A stretch of 64,000 bases of DNA from Rosellinia necatrix. Its lineage: Eukaryota; Ascomycota; Sordariomycetes; Xylariales; Xylariaceae. Positions within the stretch are counted from its first letter, which is position 1, and every line of letters starts with the position of its first letter. This document shows, piece by piece, positions 1 to 11,017 of the stretch. Under the pieces are notes generated by a model. The model did not search any database, was not told the DNA's origin, and saw nothing but the letters and a program-made list of their open reading frames with translations. A program made the position numbers and the translations under genes. Location of the stretch: assembly GCA_021209875.1 (NCBI GenBank), contig JAGYVD010000002.1:1364001-1428000 (forward strand). Direction: 5' to 3'.

Positions 1-101
1 ACTCTAACAAAATGCCGGGCACTTGAAAAGCAGTTGCTGCCCTCAGCAACCACCTGGCAACGGCTGGCCAATTAATTCCTTGAAATTCTATTGGTCCAAT
101 C

Positions 102-177
102 CAAGCCTTCCACTTGGTCCCAAGCCTTCCACTTGGTCCCAAGCCTTCCACTTGGTCCCAAGGCTTCAACTTGGCCC
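102..177. repeat. Tandem 19-bp minisatellite, four copies
   Basis: Units CAAGCCTTCCACTTGGTCC at 102-120, 121-139 and 140-158, plus a diverged copy at 159-177. Each unit contains CCAAG...CTTGG and could form a small hairpin. It lies in the 3' untranslated tail of the gag-only element. Confidence 0.9.
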
Positions 178-259
178 TAAGCCTTCCCAAGTGCCAATTC
201 GTACAAAAACGCAATAAAAACAAGCCGTCACTTGGCTAGCATGCCACTTGACCACCTTC

Positions 260-1462
260 CTAATCGGGAATTCTGCCGGTCTGGCCGCGGCTGCGGTTGC
301 GGTTGCGACCGCCCCTAGTTCCTCTGCGGTTTCGGCTACGCGTATCGGAACTAACAGAACTACTGGCTTCACTGGGGTAGTTGGAGCCTCTGGTACTTCG
401 GAAGTCACCCTGTTTGTATGGTCGCTGTTGGTACCTTTGCTTGACTGGGCCAGGGCTACGGCCAGGGCTAGGGCTAGGGCTACGGAAGCGTTCAGCCTTC
501 CGTTCGAGCCCACTACGGGCCTGTTCGATTTTCTTCATGTAGCCCTCTAGGGTCTCCTTGGCCTTTGGCTCCCTTATGTAATCAGAAATGGGCTCATCCC
601 ATTGGTCCCGGATAGTTGTCATGACTCCCAGCCAATTAGAATTGCCCTTTTCGAGGGTCCCGTTGGCCCGCGTGTACCGCAACTTGCGCTGTACGAATTG
701 GGGCATCGCGTGCCTGTTCAAACGAGCCGTATATCTAAAGCTCTGATTGGCTGGGGCCTGGTTGACTGGATTGAATTGGCTAGTCTGATTGGCTGGATTG
801 AATTGACTGGCCTGGTTGACTGGGTTGAATTGGCTAGCCTGATTGGCTGGATTGAAACGACTGGCCTGGTGGGCTAGATTGTTGAAATAGCCAAACACCT
901 GATTGGCTGAATTGGCCGGATTGTAGGTAGGATACGTAGCCGTATTGATGACTGGATACGTAACCGGTCTGTAGTATGTAGCCGGATCAACTGGAGCTGC
1001 GGTATTCGCAGGAGGAGGGCCAACACTAGTATTTTCGGTGGCTGGAGGCCCTACGGGTGGAATCTCCAAGCTGGTGTTATTGTTGGCTTCAGTAGAGTTG
1101 TTGGCTTCGGTGGACTTGTTGGCTTCGGACTTGTTGGCTTGGGCTGTTCTAGTTTGGTTGCTCGTCAAGTTTCTGAAACTACTGCTATTTTGTATGTAGC
1201 CGATTAATAAGTCCAAGCGGTCATTTATGGAGCCTACAGTTGACTCCAGGGAGGCTAGTCTCGTATCTAGGGCACCCACTTTCAAGTCAAGGGACTTGGT
1301 CGTAGCATTCAACTCGACATGGGATACCTTTAATTCGGTGATATCTGCGGCCAATTTGTCGTACTTCTTGTCTGGGCTGTCAACGCGTTGCTGTAGCGTA
1401 CTTCCATCCTTCCGTATATCATCCATCGAAACAGCCCTTGTTTGGTGACTGGTGGAAGCCAT
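260..1462 (-). CDS. Gag-like structural protein of an LTR retrotransposon
   Basis: A 400-residue uninterrupted frame starting at ATG 1462. Residues about 15-95 look like a heptad-rich coiled coil (repeated K/L/V/D/T spacing). They are followed by N/S/T/E-rich short repeats (KSEANKSTEANNS), a P-rich segment, and several copies of a repeat resembling NQASQFNPA at about 190-235. The C-terminus is strongly basic with SPSPSPGRSPG and an RG/RN-rich tail (GTRGGRNRNRSRG) that could bind nucleic acid in place of a zinc knuckle; no CCHC motif is present. Position between LTR-like ends, the coiled coil and the basic tail argue for gag. No family name can be assigned by eye. It could also be a host-derived ORF captured by the element. 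Confidence 0.6.
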   Translation of the reverse strand: MASTSHQTRAVSMDDIRKDGSTLQQRVDSPDKKYDKLAADITELKVSHVELNATTKSLDLKVGALDTRLASLESTVGSINDRLDLLIGYIQNSSSFRNLTSNQTRTAQANKSEANKSTEANNSTEANNNTSLEIPPVGPPATENTSVGPPPANTAAPVDPATYYRPVTYPVINTATYPTYNPANSANQVFGYFNNLAHQASRFNPANQASQFNPVNQASQFNPANQTSQFNPVNQAPANQSFRYTARLNRHAMPQFVQRKLRYTRANGTLEKGNSNWLGVMTTIRDQWDEPISDYIREPKAKETLEGYMKKIEQARSGLERKAERFRSPSPSPGRSPGPVKQRYQQRPYKQGDFRSTRGSNYPSEASSSVSSDTRSRNRRGTRGGRNRNRSRGQTGRIPD

Positions 1463-1490
1463 GACTTGGCTTGGCTGGCCGGTTGGCCGG

Positions 1491-1520
1491 CTAGGCTAGG
1501 CTAGGCTAGGCTAGGCTAGG
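1491..1520. repeat. (CTAGG)6 tandem repeat in the element leader
   Basis: Six perfect pentamers, with irregular GGCTAGG-type copies continuing to about 1575. It lies directly upstream of the gag start codon, so it would be transcribed in the leader of the element RNA. Confidence 0.9.
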
Positions 1521-1905
1521 TTGGATCGGTCGGCTAGGTAGGCTAGGCTAGGATAGGCTAGGTCGGCTAGGGCTAGGGTCGGTGGAATCGGTGGCTTGGT
1601 TGAATTGGCCAGAATTGACGGATCTGGCTGAAAACGCTGAAAACGATGAAACCGATGAAATCGGTGAGACTGGCTGGAATCAATGAATCCAGGGCTCTGA
1701 TTGGTCAGTTAGTTAGTCAGGGACTTGACTGGTTGGTGGGATAGCGCAATTTGCAGCCAATTCCACCAGTTCCTTCGCACTTGGCCGCGCAGTACAAACT
1801 GCCGCAGGGCAAAGAAGCCGTTCTCGACCGCGAGACCTAAGTAAATAGTTCGCGAGAGCTGCTTGGGGAGGTACCCTTAGTCCGATCGTTGCGGAGGCAC
1901 CAATT

Positions 1906-2161
1906 TGATAAGTCTGGTCAGGGGTATGAAGCTGTAAATAGCTGTATTTTGCTGTATGCTGGTCTAGTTTGTGGTGTTGTATGTAGGTTGTGATGAAGAT
2001 GGTGGAATTCTAGGTGCAGTCCTAGAATTCCACCTACTAGTACAGGTAGGTGGGTGGGCCTAGCCCAAGTGGGCTAGCCCAGGTGGCCTGGGCCACCTTA
2101 TCTAATCTTACAGTGGGGCAACTGGTGGTGCCAAGCCTGGCACCCCTTGCCTACTCTAACA
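1906..2161 (-). repeat. Probable 5' LTR of the gag-only element
   Basis: Minus-strand sequence begins TGTTAGAG and ends CTTATCA, giving TG...CA termini about 256 bp apart, followed after two or three bases by a TGG-starting primer-binding-like stretch. The 3' boundary is inferred from that arrangement, not from a second LTR copy. Confidence 0.5.
2001..2034. repeat. Perfect 14-bp inverted repeat inside the LTR
   Basis: GGTGGAATTCTAGG at 2001-2014 is repeated in inverse at 2021-2034 around the six-base loop TGCAGT. It would fold as a strong hairpin in LTR RNA or DNA, a plausible transcription-end or regulatory structure. Its role is not known. Confidence 0.85.
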
Positions 2162-3545
2162 ACAACTATTATTTATAGCAATAATTAAAAAGCTATAATA
2201 TTAGCTAATAACCTGTTATATTATATTAATATTAAATATATAACTATTTAATTAAAGTTTGTTTATAAATAATAAGCTGCTAAAAACGTTAAGTTATAGT
2301 TTATATTAATAATAAAATAAATTATTAATAGACTTATTAAAGCATTGCTAAAAAATAAATTTTTTATTTTCTGTAGAGCTATAGGCCTAAAATAAATAAA
2401 AGCTACGTTATTAATAAAACTAAAGTTTAATTTTATTATATAATTAAGCGGCACTAGCACCGCAAGAATTTTTTTAAACAAAAATATTTTATAATTTATT
2501 TTAATATAAACAGCTTAACTAAAGCTTTTAAGTATTTATAACTAATTTTATTTAATTTTTTATTATTTTTTTTATTTTATAAACCGCCTTAAAGCTTTTT
2601 AATTATTAATAAAATAAAAAGCTATAGTATTTATTAATACTAATTATTTTAATATATTAAAAAAACCATTTTTTAACGCAGAAATAATAAATAATTAACT
2701 AGCTTTAATGTTTAGCTAGTTTTATAAGCCTGCTGTAGCTGTAAATATATTATATATTTATTTAAAAGCTATTTTTTTTTTATGTATTAGCAAAAAAAAA
2801 AATTAAAAAGCTTATAAAAAAATGCCGGACGCGTTTATTTAAAACATTTTTAATATATTTTATTATATTAAAAAAAATTAAAAACATATGTAAATAGGCT
2901 TATTTAATATATTATAAAGCATTTAGTTAAAAAATAACTAAAAAAAAAACGTTTAACATATGTTTATTATAATAATAATTGCTAATTTAGCCGGAAGAAA
3001 AAATATAATATTTTAAGATTATAACTTTGTGCTTAAGGTATTAAAAATATTATAAGCAAAAAACATATTTTAAAATAAACAAAAGGCTTTTTTAGACTAT
3101 TTATAATAAAAAATCGGACGTTTTAAAGTTTAATATAACTTAAATTAAACGTATGTTAATTAAAACTTTTGTTTAATATATATAATGTTTTATATTAAAA
3201 ACTAAATATAATTAAAAAACCTACTTTTTTAAAAAAAATTTAACTTTTGCTTATAAAACTACATATAATTAACATATCAATAATTTATTTAAAAATATAT
3301 TAATATATACTTTAAGTTTTTTTTTTTTTTTATAAAAAGTGTTTTTTATAAGTTAAGCCGTAACTAAAAAACGTTATAACTAAATGTTAAAATAATACTA
3401 CAGATATAAAAAATACTAGAGAAAAAAGGGAAAAAAAGTTAACAACATCGGTTAAATAAAAGTTATGTATATTATACATATAAAAACTTTAGTTTAAACT
3501 TAATATAAAACTCCAGGATAGCTTTTTAAAACTCTTTATAAAAGA
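2162..3545. other. A/T-saturated, RIP-like block without genes
   Basis: Composition switches sharply at the LTR edge to nearly pure A/T, with residual C and G mostly in GC and CG steps, and returns to normal at about 3550. The only open frame of note (2263-2481, minus, 72 aa) is simple-sequence hydrophobic and not credible. Most likely decayed repeat DNA. Confidence 0.8.
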
Positions 3546-4026
3546 CAGACGGTCTGGAGTAAGTAGAAGTGTTAAATATATATAGGTTACTCCACACCTC
3601 CGGATATATATTCTATTAAATATCCCAGGTCCTTTGACCTATCTCTGTAACCAATTCTACACCTTGAATACATCTTTGACCATCATGATGATCCACTTCT
3701 CTTGACAAAACCTACCCAAGTCGCATCACGACGCCCCTCACAAATGGCTTGAGTAACAGCACAACGCTGCTTTTACAGTTCACTACACCTTCTACCCTTT
3801 TTCTTTTCTTCTGACGTTCTTCTCCCAGTCCAGATTTCCTTTTCTTCTCCGAACTCGACCACGTTCCAAGCCTGTCTTTACCTTCCGGCTAAATCGCCAC
3901 ATCGCATCCGACCATCCGACTCCGATCGCCTTTGTCTCGTTCAGCCATCTCTATTCTATATACCCACCTCACCACCGACAACTACTAGTCTTCCGAGAGC
4001 AAAACAGCAGCTGCGATAACGAAACC
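3546..4026 (+). promoter_or_regulatory. Upstream region of the DUF2015 gene
   Basis: About 480 bases without a gene. From 3770 it becomes pyrimidine-rich (repeated TTCTTTTCTTC and CTTCTACC tracts), typical of the promoter and leader of filamentous fungal housekeeping genes. No clear TATA box is seen. Confidence 0.4.
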
Positions 4027-4407
4027 ATGTATTACCTCCTCTCTAGCCTGACGTTCATGGTCGTCGTGTTCGGTACCGCGCTCTACCTTACACGGAACTC
4101 TTGGCTGCATCTTCTGTCCGAGCTGCCGGGCTCGTCGTACCTGTACGCGAGGCTGCCCAACAGCTTCGCCGGCGACATCGAAGCCGGTCTCTCCAGTAAC
4201 ACATTCGATCTCGGCGCTAACGTCGAGTCGGGCGATTCTCGCGCCGGCCTCGATAATGCTGCCAAATCCGAGATTCTCAAGATCATGAAGACACGACGCC
4301 TGCGCTTCGACGAGGCTCGACGGGTGTATATGGAACAGCGGTTCAGCGCCAACGGTATCGGTCCCGATGGCAGACCCAGAGATCCCAAGTTCGTCAGCTT
4401 CTCGTAA
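4027..4407 (+). CDS. DUF2015-family small membrane protein
   Basis: A 126-residue single-exon gene. Residues 4-22 (LLSSLTFMVVVFGTALYLT) form one N-terminal membrane anchor. The soluble part carries the conserved run SFAGDIEAGLSSNTFDL, then GDSRAGLD, then MKTRRLRFDEARRVYMEQRF, and ends NGIGPDGRPRDPKFVSFS. This pattern is the one known for DUF2015 (PF09435), a short conserved family of ascomycetes with no established biochemical function. Length agrees with the family, and the start ATG directly precedes the anchor. It is likely an ER or other organelle membrane protein with its C-terminus exposed, an inference from topology only. Confidence 0.9.
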   Translation: MYYLLSSLTFMVVVFGTALYLTRNSWLHLLSELPGSSYLYARLPNSFAGDIEAGLSSNTFDLGANVESGDSRAGLDNAAKSEILKIMKTRRLRFDEARRVYMEQRFSANGIGPDGRPRDPKFVSFS

Positions 4408-6340
4408 TAGAACGGAGATTCCGAAGGAAGTGTCGCGTAGACGGAGCGGGCTGGAGAAATAATCCAACAGTGCGACGAATAGGAGGAGACGGGGGTATTG
4501 TTACCATACCCAAACCCCCGGACAGGGAAATCTGTCCCGAAATCACACCCCACCCGCGCGAGGGCATTCGCGCTTTCATTATTGCTTGTTGAGGCGTTGG
4601 TGGTTAATATTGGGTTTCGGTGCATTTCTACTGGAGTTTGAGACTTCGGTGGCGATGACGAGGATATAGTGAGGATCATGCAGATCATGCAGTCTCTTAA
4701 GGGGCTATTCTCGACCCTATCACAACATGATAGCGCCTGCACTTGGCGCTTTGATACATGGGAAATAAAAACGTGAATACCCAGAAGGCCACCCTACATA
4801 TTCCCGGCCTCAAAGAGGTAGTAACCGAGAGAGTAGATGGTATCGGTGGTACATAATAGCCGTTTCTTTTTCTTTTCTTTTTCCTTTTTTTATGCGCCCG
4901 CGTATGTATAGCAGATGTACTCTGGATTTTTCCCTCTGTTGGTCAAGGCGGATAGCCCTTCGCAATTGAAATGATATCATTTCGTCCCATGTTTCACGTA
5001 TTTTTACCCCGTATTACACGAGGGATATCAGACCGTCGTGGCTCGTGGGTTAACAAAGATTTGGAACAGATTTCTCAAACATGCTAAACCCAGTAATATG
5101 TTGCCCAACTAAATCCTAATTAAGATGGAAAAAAAAAACCCAGATTGACAACATATTGGCCCGAAAAATCACATGTCTACTAAAAAAGTAGACATATAAG
5201 TTACATTAAGTGGCCAAACAGCCCATTCATACTTCCAGCGTCCAGGCACCATTGTTCTTCGATGCAATGTTATGCAAGCCTAACACTTGCCAACCCCATC
5301 CCTACGCATCAGAGATGGGGTGTTGAGGGTTTCTAGTGATTCTCAAGCCTTTCTTTAATCAGTTCTCTTCAGAACAACAATGGAAACAACGAGTGCTACG
5401 CTACGATAAAAAGGCAACATGCTGCCATGATTAATACCTCCTGGTTCTCACAGAAACCTCGACTGCCATGTCACGCAAACTCGTCAACAGTATCAAGTTG
5501 TCCACCAATAATATAACGATGGTATGGCGCTTCCGATCATAGTTATTATATAACGAGAGCGGGGTGTGGTAGGTAATATGAAAACATCCAACAGAGACAG
5601 TAATAGGGGTATTTAGATAGGTAGGTAAACAACAGATCGTCAATACATCCTGCAGAGGATTAAATTGATACCCAAGTTGCCTCCCAGAACCATATTCCTC
5701 ATTAACCGGACACAAGCTTTACTAGTTTTACCATATTTACCAGAGCTTCCGTGACAGCAAGCCCAACTTTGCATACCGGGTGGGATTCAAGTCATCTTCG
5801 GCTTTACCGCCATACGCCAAAGCCCCTCCTAGTCCCCAACTCCCAGAACAGCCATTGCCTATCCGAACTTCACTCGTGAACTTCGAAGCCTCCTAGGCTG
5901 TCTACGGATTCATCATGCCGCCATGCGATCGCTGAGAGCAGAAGTCTGATCCACACGGACGTAGCACACTACACTCGGGCCTCTGAGCACCGCAACATGC
6001 GAATTCTGCTCCATTCTACACCATGGTTTTTCCTTCTGTTCTATCGCCAATAACCCCCGACGACAGGTTTGGCGTGACGCTTCCCTCTTTTTTTCATCGA
6101 CGGAGGTATAATCCGACTCGTAAGAATCTATCCCAGCCGCCTTCCAGGACGCAATAACGATATCTCGGAAGCTAGGCGTCCGGCGTGCCTAGATCGACTC
6201 ACAGTCCAGCAGACTAGGAGAGCGAATCCTCGAAAACGGCCGAGGTTTTATCGCAGCAGCCACGTCACGATGGCCGCGGCTGGGTATTCCAAGAGCGGCG
6301 GCTCCTGTCGCCCCGCCTCCTCCAGTTCGGCCGGCACGAA

Positions 6341-6371
<31 letters not shown>

Positions 6372-7074
6372 GGGACTGCCGGGAGGCGAGGCTCTGCGAG
6401 CGGCGGCCCGGGGACCGGGGCGCGCCGACGAGTCCATCGCGCCGAGCTGGCCGACGGGGCACACACACAAAGGAACACACAATGGTTGCTTTTCACGCAT
6501 GTATACACTTATTAGCTAGTCGACCGAGTTCCATATACAAAACCTACAGCCTTACCTAGGCAATGTGGTTGATAGTAGGGCTACAGTAATCGCGAAGCTA
6601 TTAAAACGTATATTCATGTGCCCCCTTTTCGTAAGGCGTATTTATTGTCATAAACCCTTGCAAAACAAAGGCACTACCTGCGTAGTCATAAGGCTCCTTA
6701 TTAGTCCCTAGTGATAATAGGGTGTAGGACGCCCAATGCCACGTTGTATATCAAAGGCCAGCTTTTGTTGCCCAGAAGCGCCCTTGAGGCAGCATCTCGG
6801 CTTGTGTCCCGGAACTGGGCGGGGGATGCTCAGCCTTAGCAGATATAAAACACCCGTGGTATCTATTTTACAGCCAGTTAAGCGTCGCAGGTCCACGGCT
6901 TAGCCGTGGCCACTCGTTCGACTCCATCGCTCTATCGCTCTATATGGCTCCGTATGCACGCTTCGTGGGGATGAAACATCTCCCCTAAAACCTGGATTAA
7001 ATTTCCGCCATGTGGAAGAAAAAAAAAAGGGGGGGTGAAACGTAATGATTAGATATGGATAACGATCCGGTGCT
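4408..7074. other. Intergenic region between DUF2015 and ERG3
   Basis: 2.7 kb without a gene I can support. It contains purine/pyrimidine tracts after the DUF2015 stop, and a GC-rich patch at 6180-6460 with a CTG run. Short frames here (for example 5431-5715 minus and 6248-6508 minus with a glutamine run) show no protein-like features beyond composition. Confidence 0.6.
6341..6369. repeat. (CTG)9 microsatellite
   Basis: Uninterrupted CTG triplets in a GC-rich patch. On the minus strand it would read as a glutamine run in an 86-residue frame (6508-6248), which is probably not a gene. Confidence 0.95.
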
Positions 7075-8170
7075 TTACTTGTGCTTCTTCGACTCGACAG
7101 CGGCATCGTAAACGCGGTCGTCGACGCCTTCGACCTCCTTGGCAATGCGCTCCATGTCCTTGACCTGCTGCCTCCACTGGGCGTCGCTCATCTTCTTCTC
7201 CTTATCGAAGAGGTCGGGATCGGGCTGGCGGTAAGAGCCGCCGAGGCGGTCCCAGAATGTGGTGTACTGGCCGTAATTGTAGTTGAAGTAGAGGTGGTGC
7301 ATCGTGTGGCAAGCGGCGCCGTTGATGACGGGGCTGTCGGCGACGTACTCGCCGTCGTGGATCATGATGGTCCAGAAGTTGACGAAGACGAAGAGGGCGA
7401 CGGAGGCGTATTTGTTGAGTGGGAAGAGGATCGGGTACAGATGGTAGGGGAAGGACTGCGAGAAGCCATCGACGGGGTGGAAGGCGTGTGAGGCGAAAGG
7501 TGTCGGCATGATCCACTTGTGGTGAGGCTTGTGCAAGTGTTTATAGATGGCCGGGTGATGCAGCCCGCGGTGGATGAGGTAGATGAGCGCGTCCGTGAAG
7601 ACGAGGAAGCACGGGAACTGCAGGAACTCGTACCAGACGCCGGGCCCGTCGGCGGGGGTATCGTACAGCTTCGTGTGGCCGCGGACCTCGAGGAGCCAGA
7701 AGATGGTGGTGAGAAGAGCCATGCCGGGGAACGACTCGATCGATTGCCTGATCTCCATGGAGATCTGGTTCTTAAGATACTTGGGGTGGGTCTTGTTGTT
7801 CTTATCGAAAACAAGCCAGTAGGAGAGGGAGGCAAAGACGAAGTATAGCAAACACCCAAAGATCCTGGTCCCAGGTCAGCGACAGCCACCTTCATAGCGC
7901 CCACGGCAAATAGATGTGGGAGACATACACAGTAATGGTCCATAGCGATATGGCCTGGCGGAAGATATTATCTCTGTCCCACGCGCTCATATACGCATAT
8001 TCACTCGGCTCGAAGTCGATGTACGACGACGCAGGCTTGTACTGCCATGACGAGCTCGTTGTGTTGTGGACATCCAGATAGCTCGACGAGACGGCCGAGG
8101 GAGACGGATGGACGTGTGCGAAAACATAGTCACCCAGGTAGGTGTCCCAAATCTCGAGAATGACATCCAT
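7075..8170 (-). CDS. ERG3: C-5 sterol desaturase (ergosterol biosynthesis)
   Basis: Two exons, 8170-7929 and 7864-7075, joined across a 64-bp intron (7928-7865) with GTATGT donor, GCTGAC branch and CCAG acceptor, give a 343-residue protein of normal length. The three histidine boxes of the fatty-acid-hydroxylase/sterol desaturase family are visible: HRGLHH at about 179-184, HKPHH at 192-196 and HTMHH at 267-271, ligands for the di-iron centre. Hydrophobic helices flank them, and the segment HPKYLKNQI before the first box is typical of Erg3. The enzyme introduces the C5-C6 double bond of the sterol B ring (episterol to the 5,7-diene) in the ER, using O2 and cytochrome b5. Loss or change of Erg3 is a known route to azole tolerance in fungi. 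The start at 8170 begins [16 protein letters not shown], as in orthologues. Confidence 0.95.
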
Positions 8171-10089
8171 GCTGGTGGCAGTGGTCGGGTACCGTTGGGG
8201 AAACAGACGAACGCAGCAATTGGCAATTGCACGGGGAAAACGCAGAAAAAAAAGCAGAAACGGATCGAAAGGGAGGCAGCCTCGCTCCGTACTTATTCAG
8301 GCGCGATGTTGACTTGGAACGGAATGGGTCCCAATTTCGGCGTTATCGGTGGAGCCGGACCTGCAGATGCTAGGAGACAGGTAGCGGATCGCACTTCGGC
8401 TGCGGATCTGATAAAGGCAGAATTCTACATGCAGAATTCTAAATGCAGAATTCTAAATTCGAACCGGAGGGGTGGTACGGTACGGGATGCCGCGAGGTGT
8501 GCTGTGAAATCAGTGCGCGAGGGCAACGGGGTATTATAACTGACAGGGCAAACAAACAACCGCACACGGCCGACTAATTGATTGCTTTCTTTTCTCTGGA
8601 GCTATGCTTGCAGACTCGCATGCGACGGGAGGAAGAGACGAGGTTTAGAGCAATGGGAGAGGGGGGACCCCTGAAAGACCGTCGGTGTAAGTGTGCTATG
8701 AATTAAGGTTGCTCCCATGCGCTTGTCAGAGAGTTGACACTAATCGCTAGCAGAGCCAATAACCAATGATCATGATTCAGTCTGGATGGGAGGAAGCCGC
8801 CGCCACGGCACGGTAGCATTATATATACAAGTATATAGTTATATGCTGAGTGCCTATACATTATAATCCAGAGGTCGTGAACCAGGCCGTAAACCATCTG
8901 GCACACAATTGATCGAACCATGCTGGGTTTGGACAATGGAAATTGAAGTTGAATGCGAACACGAACATACGATCAGCAACACCAGGCACGCCGATGTGGC
9001 ATCATCAGGTTTCTCCGGCCTGGGCTGAAGAGCAATGGCAAGAAAAAAACCCATCTACACTAGCATCTGCACAAACCAGGATCGCCTCTGTGCTGAATCG
9101 CTGAATCGGGTTTTGCGGGTATATTTGGTGGGTCCCCAACACCGCATGTGTGCGGCCGCATCCTGTTTGTTCGCCCTCTGTGAGCAGCCATAGCTTCCCA
9201 TTGGTCCCCAGACCCATCACACCACTGGGTGTTAAAGATTCCGGTCGATTGTGTCCTTATTAAGCTAGACCCAATCAGCGATTCGCTTAAACAGACAGTC
9301 ATGCCAATCCTTTTGGCCGTTTTCGTATTCGTATAAGTGTAGAACGTTGAATAACTAAGCCCAAATAGCTTCCGCCCACAATTGTCCTGCGCGTGTCAGA
9401 CATCTTGCCACCGACTCCTATCCCTACCGCGAAGTTATCAAGTTATTTGGCACAATCGCCCGCGACATCTTATTGGCCGTTCCTTCTTCCTTCCGAACGG
9501 AGGGATGTGTTGTGTTCGCCTACTGGTCAGATTATGAGTTGGTTATTGTACTGGAGCGATTTCCCCATACATATATCTAATATAACTATGGGGGAAGATT
9601 CTCGTCACCGAAGAAGGGAGACCATCTCTCTATATTGGACCCCTAATGCATGAAACTCTACCATGATAGTGTCAATTCTCTGCCAGAGCCTGTTAATACC
9701 CATGTAGGCAGGGTACAAACCAGTCCGTCAAGATGAGAGAGAAGCTCTCGAGGTCTTTCCGGTCATTCTGGGTCATGCTCGAGCGGCGCATATCTTGGCA
9801 GAACCCCCCAGCAGACCCCCAGTGTCGAGCCTTATATTCCATGGTATGGGATTCAAGAGTCTTGCCTCGGTATCATCCGCTTCGTTATCCGGTTGCTCGG
9901 TTACTCATAGCTAACTAGTGCGATTTTATTCCTCTTCCCTTTCGATTGAGATTGAGCGCATTATAAGCAGGAGCCCGCACTTGTTTCTAGGACGAAGGGT
10001 CCTAGAAGTCGATCATCTATATACAATTACCGCCAGCTAGACAGATCCCAGTGATAGAAATCGCTGCCTGCGTCGGGTGTGGAAACAGA
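8171..10089. other. Intergenic region, ERG3 upstream to UstYa gene
   Basis: No gene supported. Nearest ERG3 there is a triple GCAGAATTCTA-type repeat at about 8418-8460, which could be regulatory. The remainder has only short random frames (for example 9393-9653 plus) with no recognisable protein. Confidence 0.55.
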
Positions 10090-11017
10090 TCAGTGTTCGG
10101 GCTCATCCGGGCCTCGCGGCACCGTATGATCAACCGCCCACTGCCGTATGCTTTCAAAGTTTCGACACGTGTGCGGTGTGCTGTAGTCGGGCCATGGGTC
10201 ACCGTCGTTAAAGGGAAAGTTGAAACTGAAAACGCCAATGTCGCCCTGGCACATGACAAATTGCCGCAATGCGTCAATGCAATGGTCGAGATGCCCCCGC
10301 AAGTCCATCTCCGGCGCCGAGGTGTCACCTCCGAGCGGTGCGTAATAGTCTCTGTACACGTTCTGTCGCAGCAGGTTGAGGCAATGTAGTTGGTGGAAGA
10401 CCTCGACGGCCACGCGATATCCAGGTTTTCCGTCGGGATCCGTGATCTTTAACGAAATGGCCGGGTCGAGCCCCAGATTGACCATCTCTTCATGGGATAT
10501 CATAGTATCGCCGACTGGCAGGTTGTGTTAGAACCCCCTCTGCGGTGCAGTGAATGAAGGTGTGGTTACATACTTGCTGAGATGTAGTCCCATCTTGCGT
10601 CTACATCGTCGCCCTTGCCGATGAAGGGTCCTTCTGCTATCGGCGGCAAATCGAAATGCTGCGTTTCATATTTAACGGCACTTGCGGCCGGTGCTAAAAG
10701 AAAGGTTAGCAAAACTTTAGCATTCCACATTGCACAACTCTCCCAGCGTACATACACCATGCCGAGTACTTTTGGGTATACTCCAGGTCCGATATCTTCG
10801 CCGTCTTCGCACAAAAGCTGAATGCAAAGAGGAGTACGGACGCCGATAAAAGGATGGTGTGAGCTAACCATATCCAATGCGGGCTTAAGTTATGAAAAAC
10901 AGAGGTCAAAGATTCGCTCTCTCCCGTCCATGTGAGCTTCTCCTGCATTTCGCTGCGTTCGCCCTTTTCTAAAAACGGCTCCTCGTCCAGGGAAACCGGC
11001 TGGTACTTCTTCGCCAT
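10090..11017 (-). CDS. UstYa-family (DUF3328) oxidase-like protein
   Basis: Three exons, 11017-10756, 10693-10574 and 10514-10090, give 268 residues. Intron 1 (62 bp) has GTATGT, TGCTAAC and TTTTAG; intron 2 (59 bp) has GTATGT, TTCTAAC and GCCAG. A single membrane helix lies at about 47-70. The lumenal part has the family's two HxxHC motifs: HQLHC at 168-172 and HLDHC at 202-206. A short AWSPA segment follows the helix. UstYa/b homologues catalyse oxidations or cyclisation of fungal ribosomal peptides (ustiloxin, asperipin, phomopsin) and of cyclochlorotine. No peptide precursor with Kex2-spaced repeats, peptidase or tyrosinase gene is visible nearby, so the substrate is unknown. Confidence 0.9.

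Larger units (their letters stand above)
1..2161 (-). mobile_element. Non-autonomous LTR retrotransposon with gag only (left end outside window)
   Basis: Read on the minus strand, the element starts at 2161 with TGTTAGAGTAGG. It has a probable 5' LTR to 1906, a primer-binding-like stretch just after it (TTGGTGCCTCCGCAAC, 1902-1887), an untranslated leader, one gag-like ORF (1462-260) and a 250-base tail. At position 9 the LTR start motif TGTTAGAGT appears again, as expected for the 3' LTR running off the window. No reverse transcriptase, integrase or protease frame lies between the gag stop and that motif, so if the boundary is right the element must borrow its enzymes. The second LTR cannot be compared because only nine bases of it are present. 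The right flank, ACAAC at 2162, would be the target duplication. Confidence 0.6.

Noticed and set aside
6248..6508. 86-residue frame with a glutamine run
   Set aside because: Supported only by the CTG tract; no conserved sequence, splice context or neighbouring exon.
7362..7943. 193-residue minus frame over ERG3
   Set aside because: Out-of-frame reading of the ERG3 exons (S/T/P-rich), crossing the true intron.
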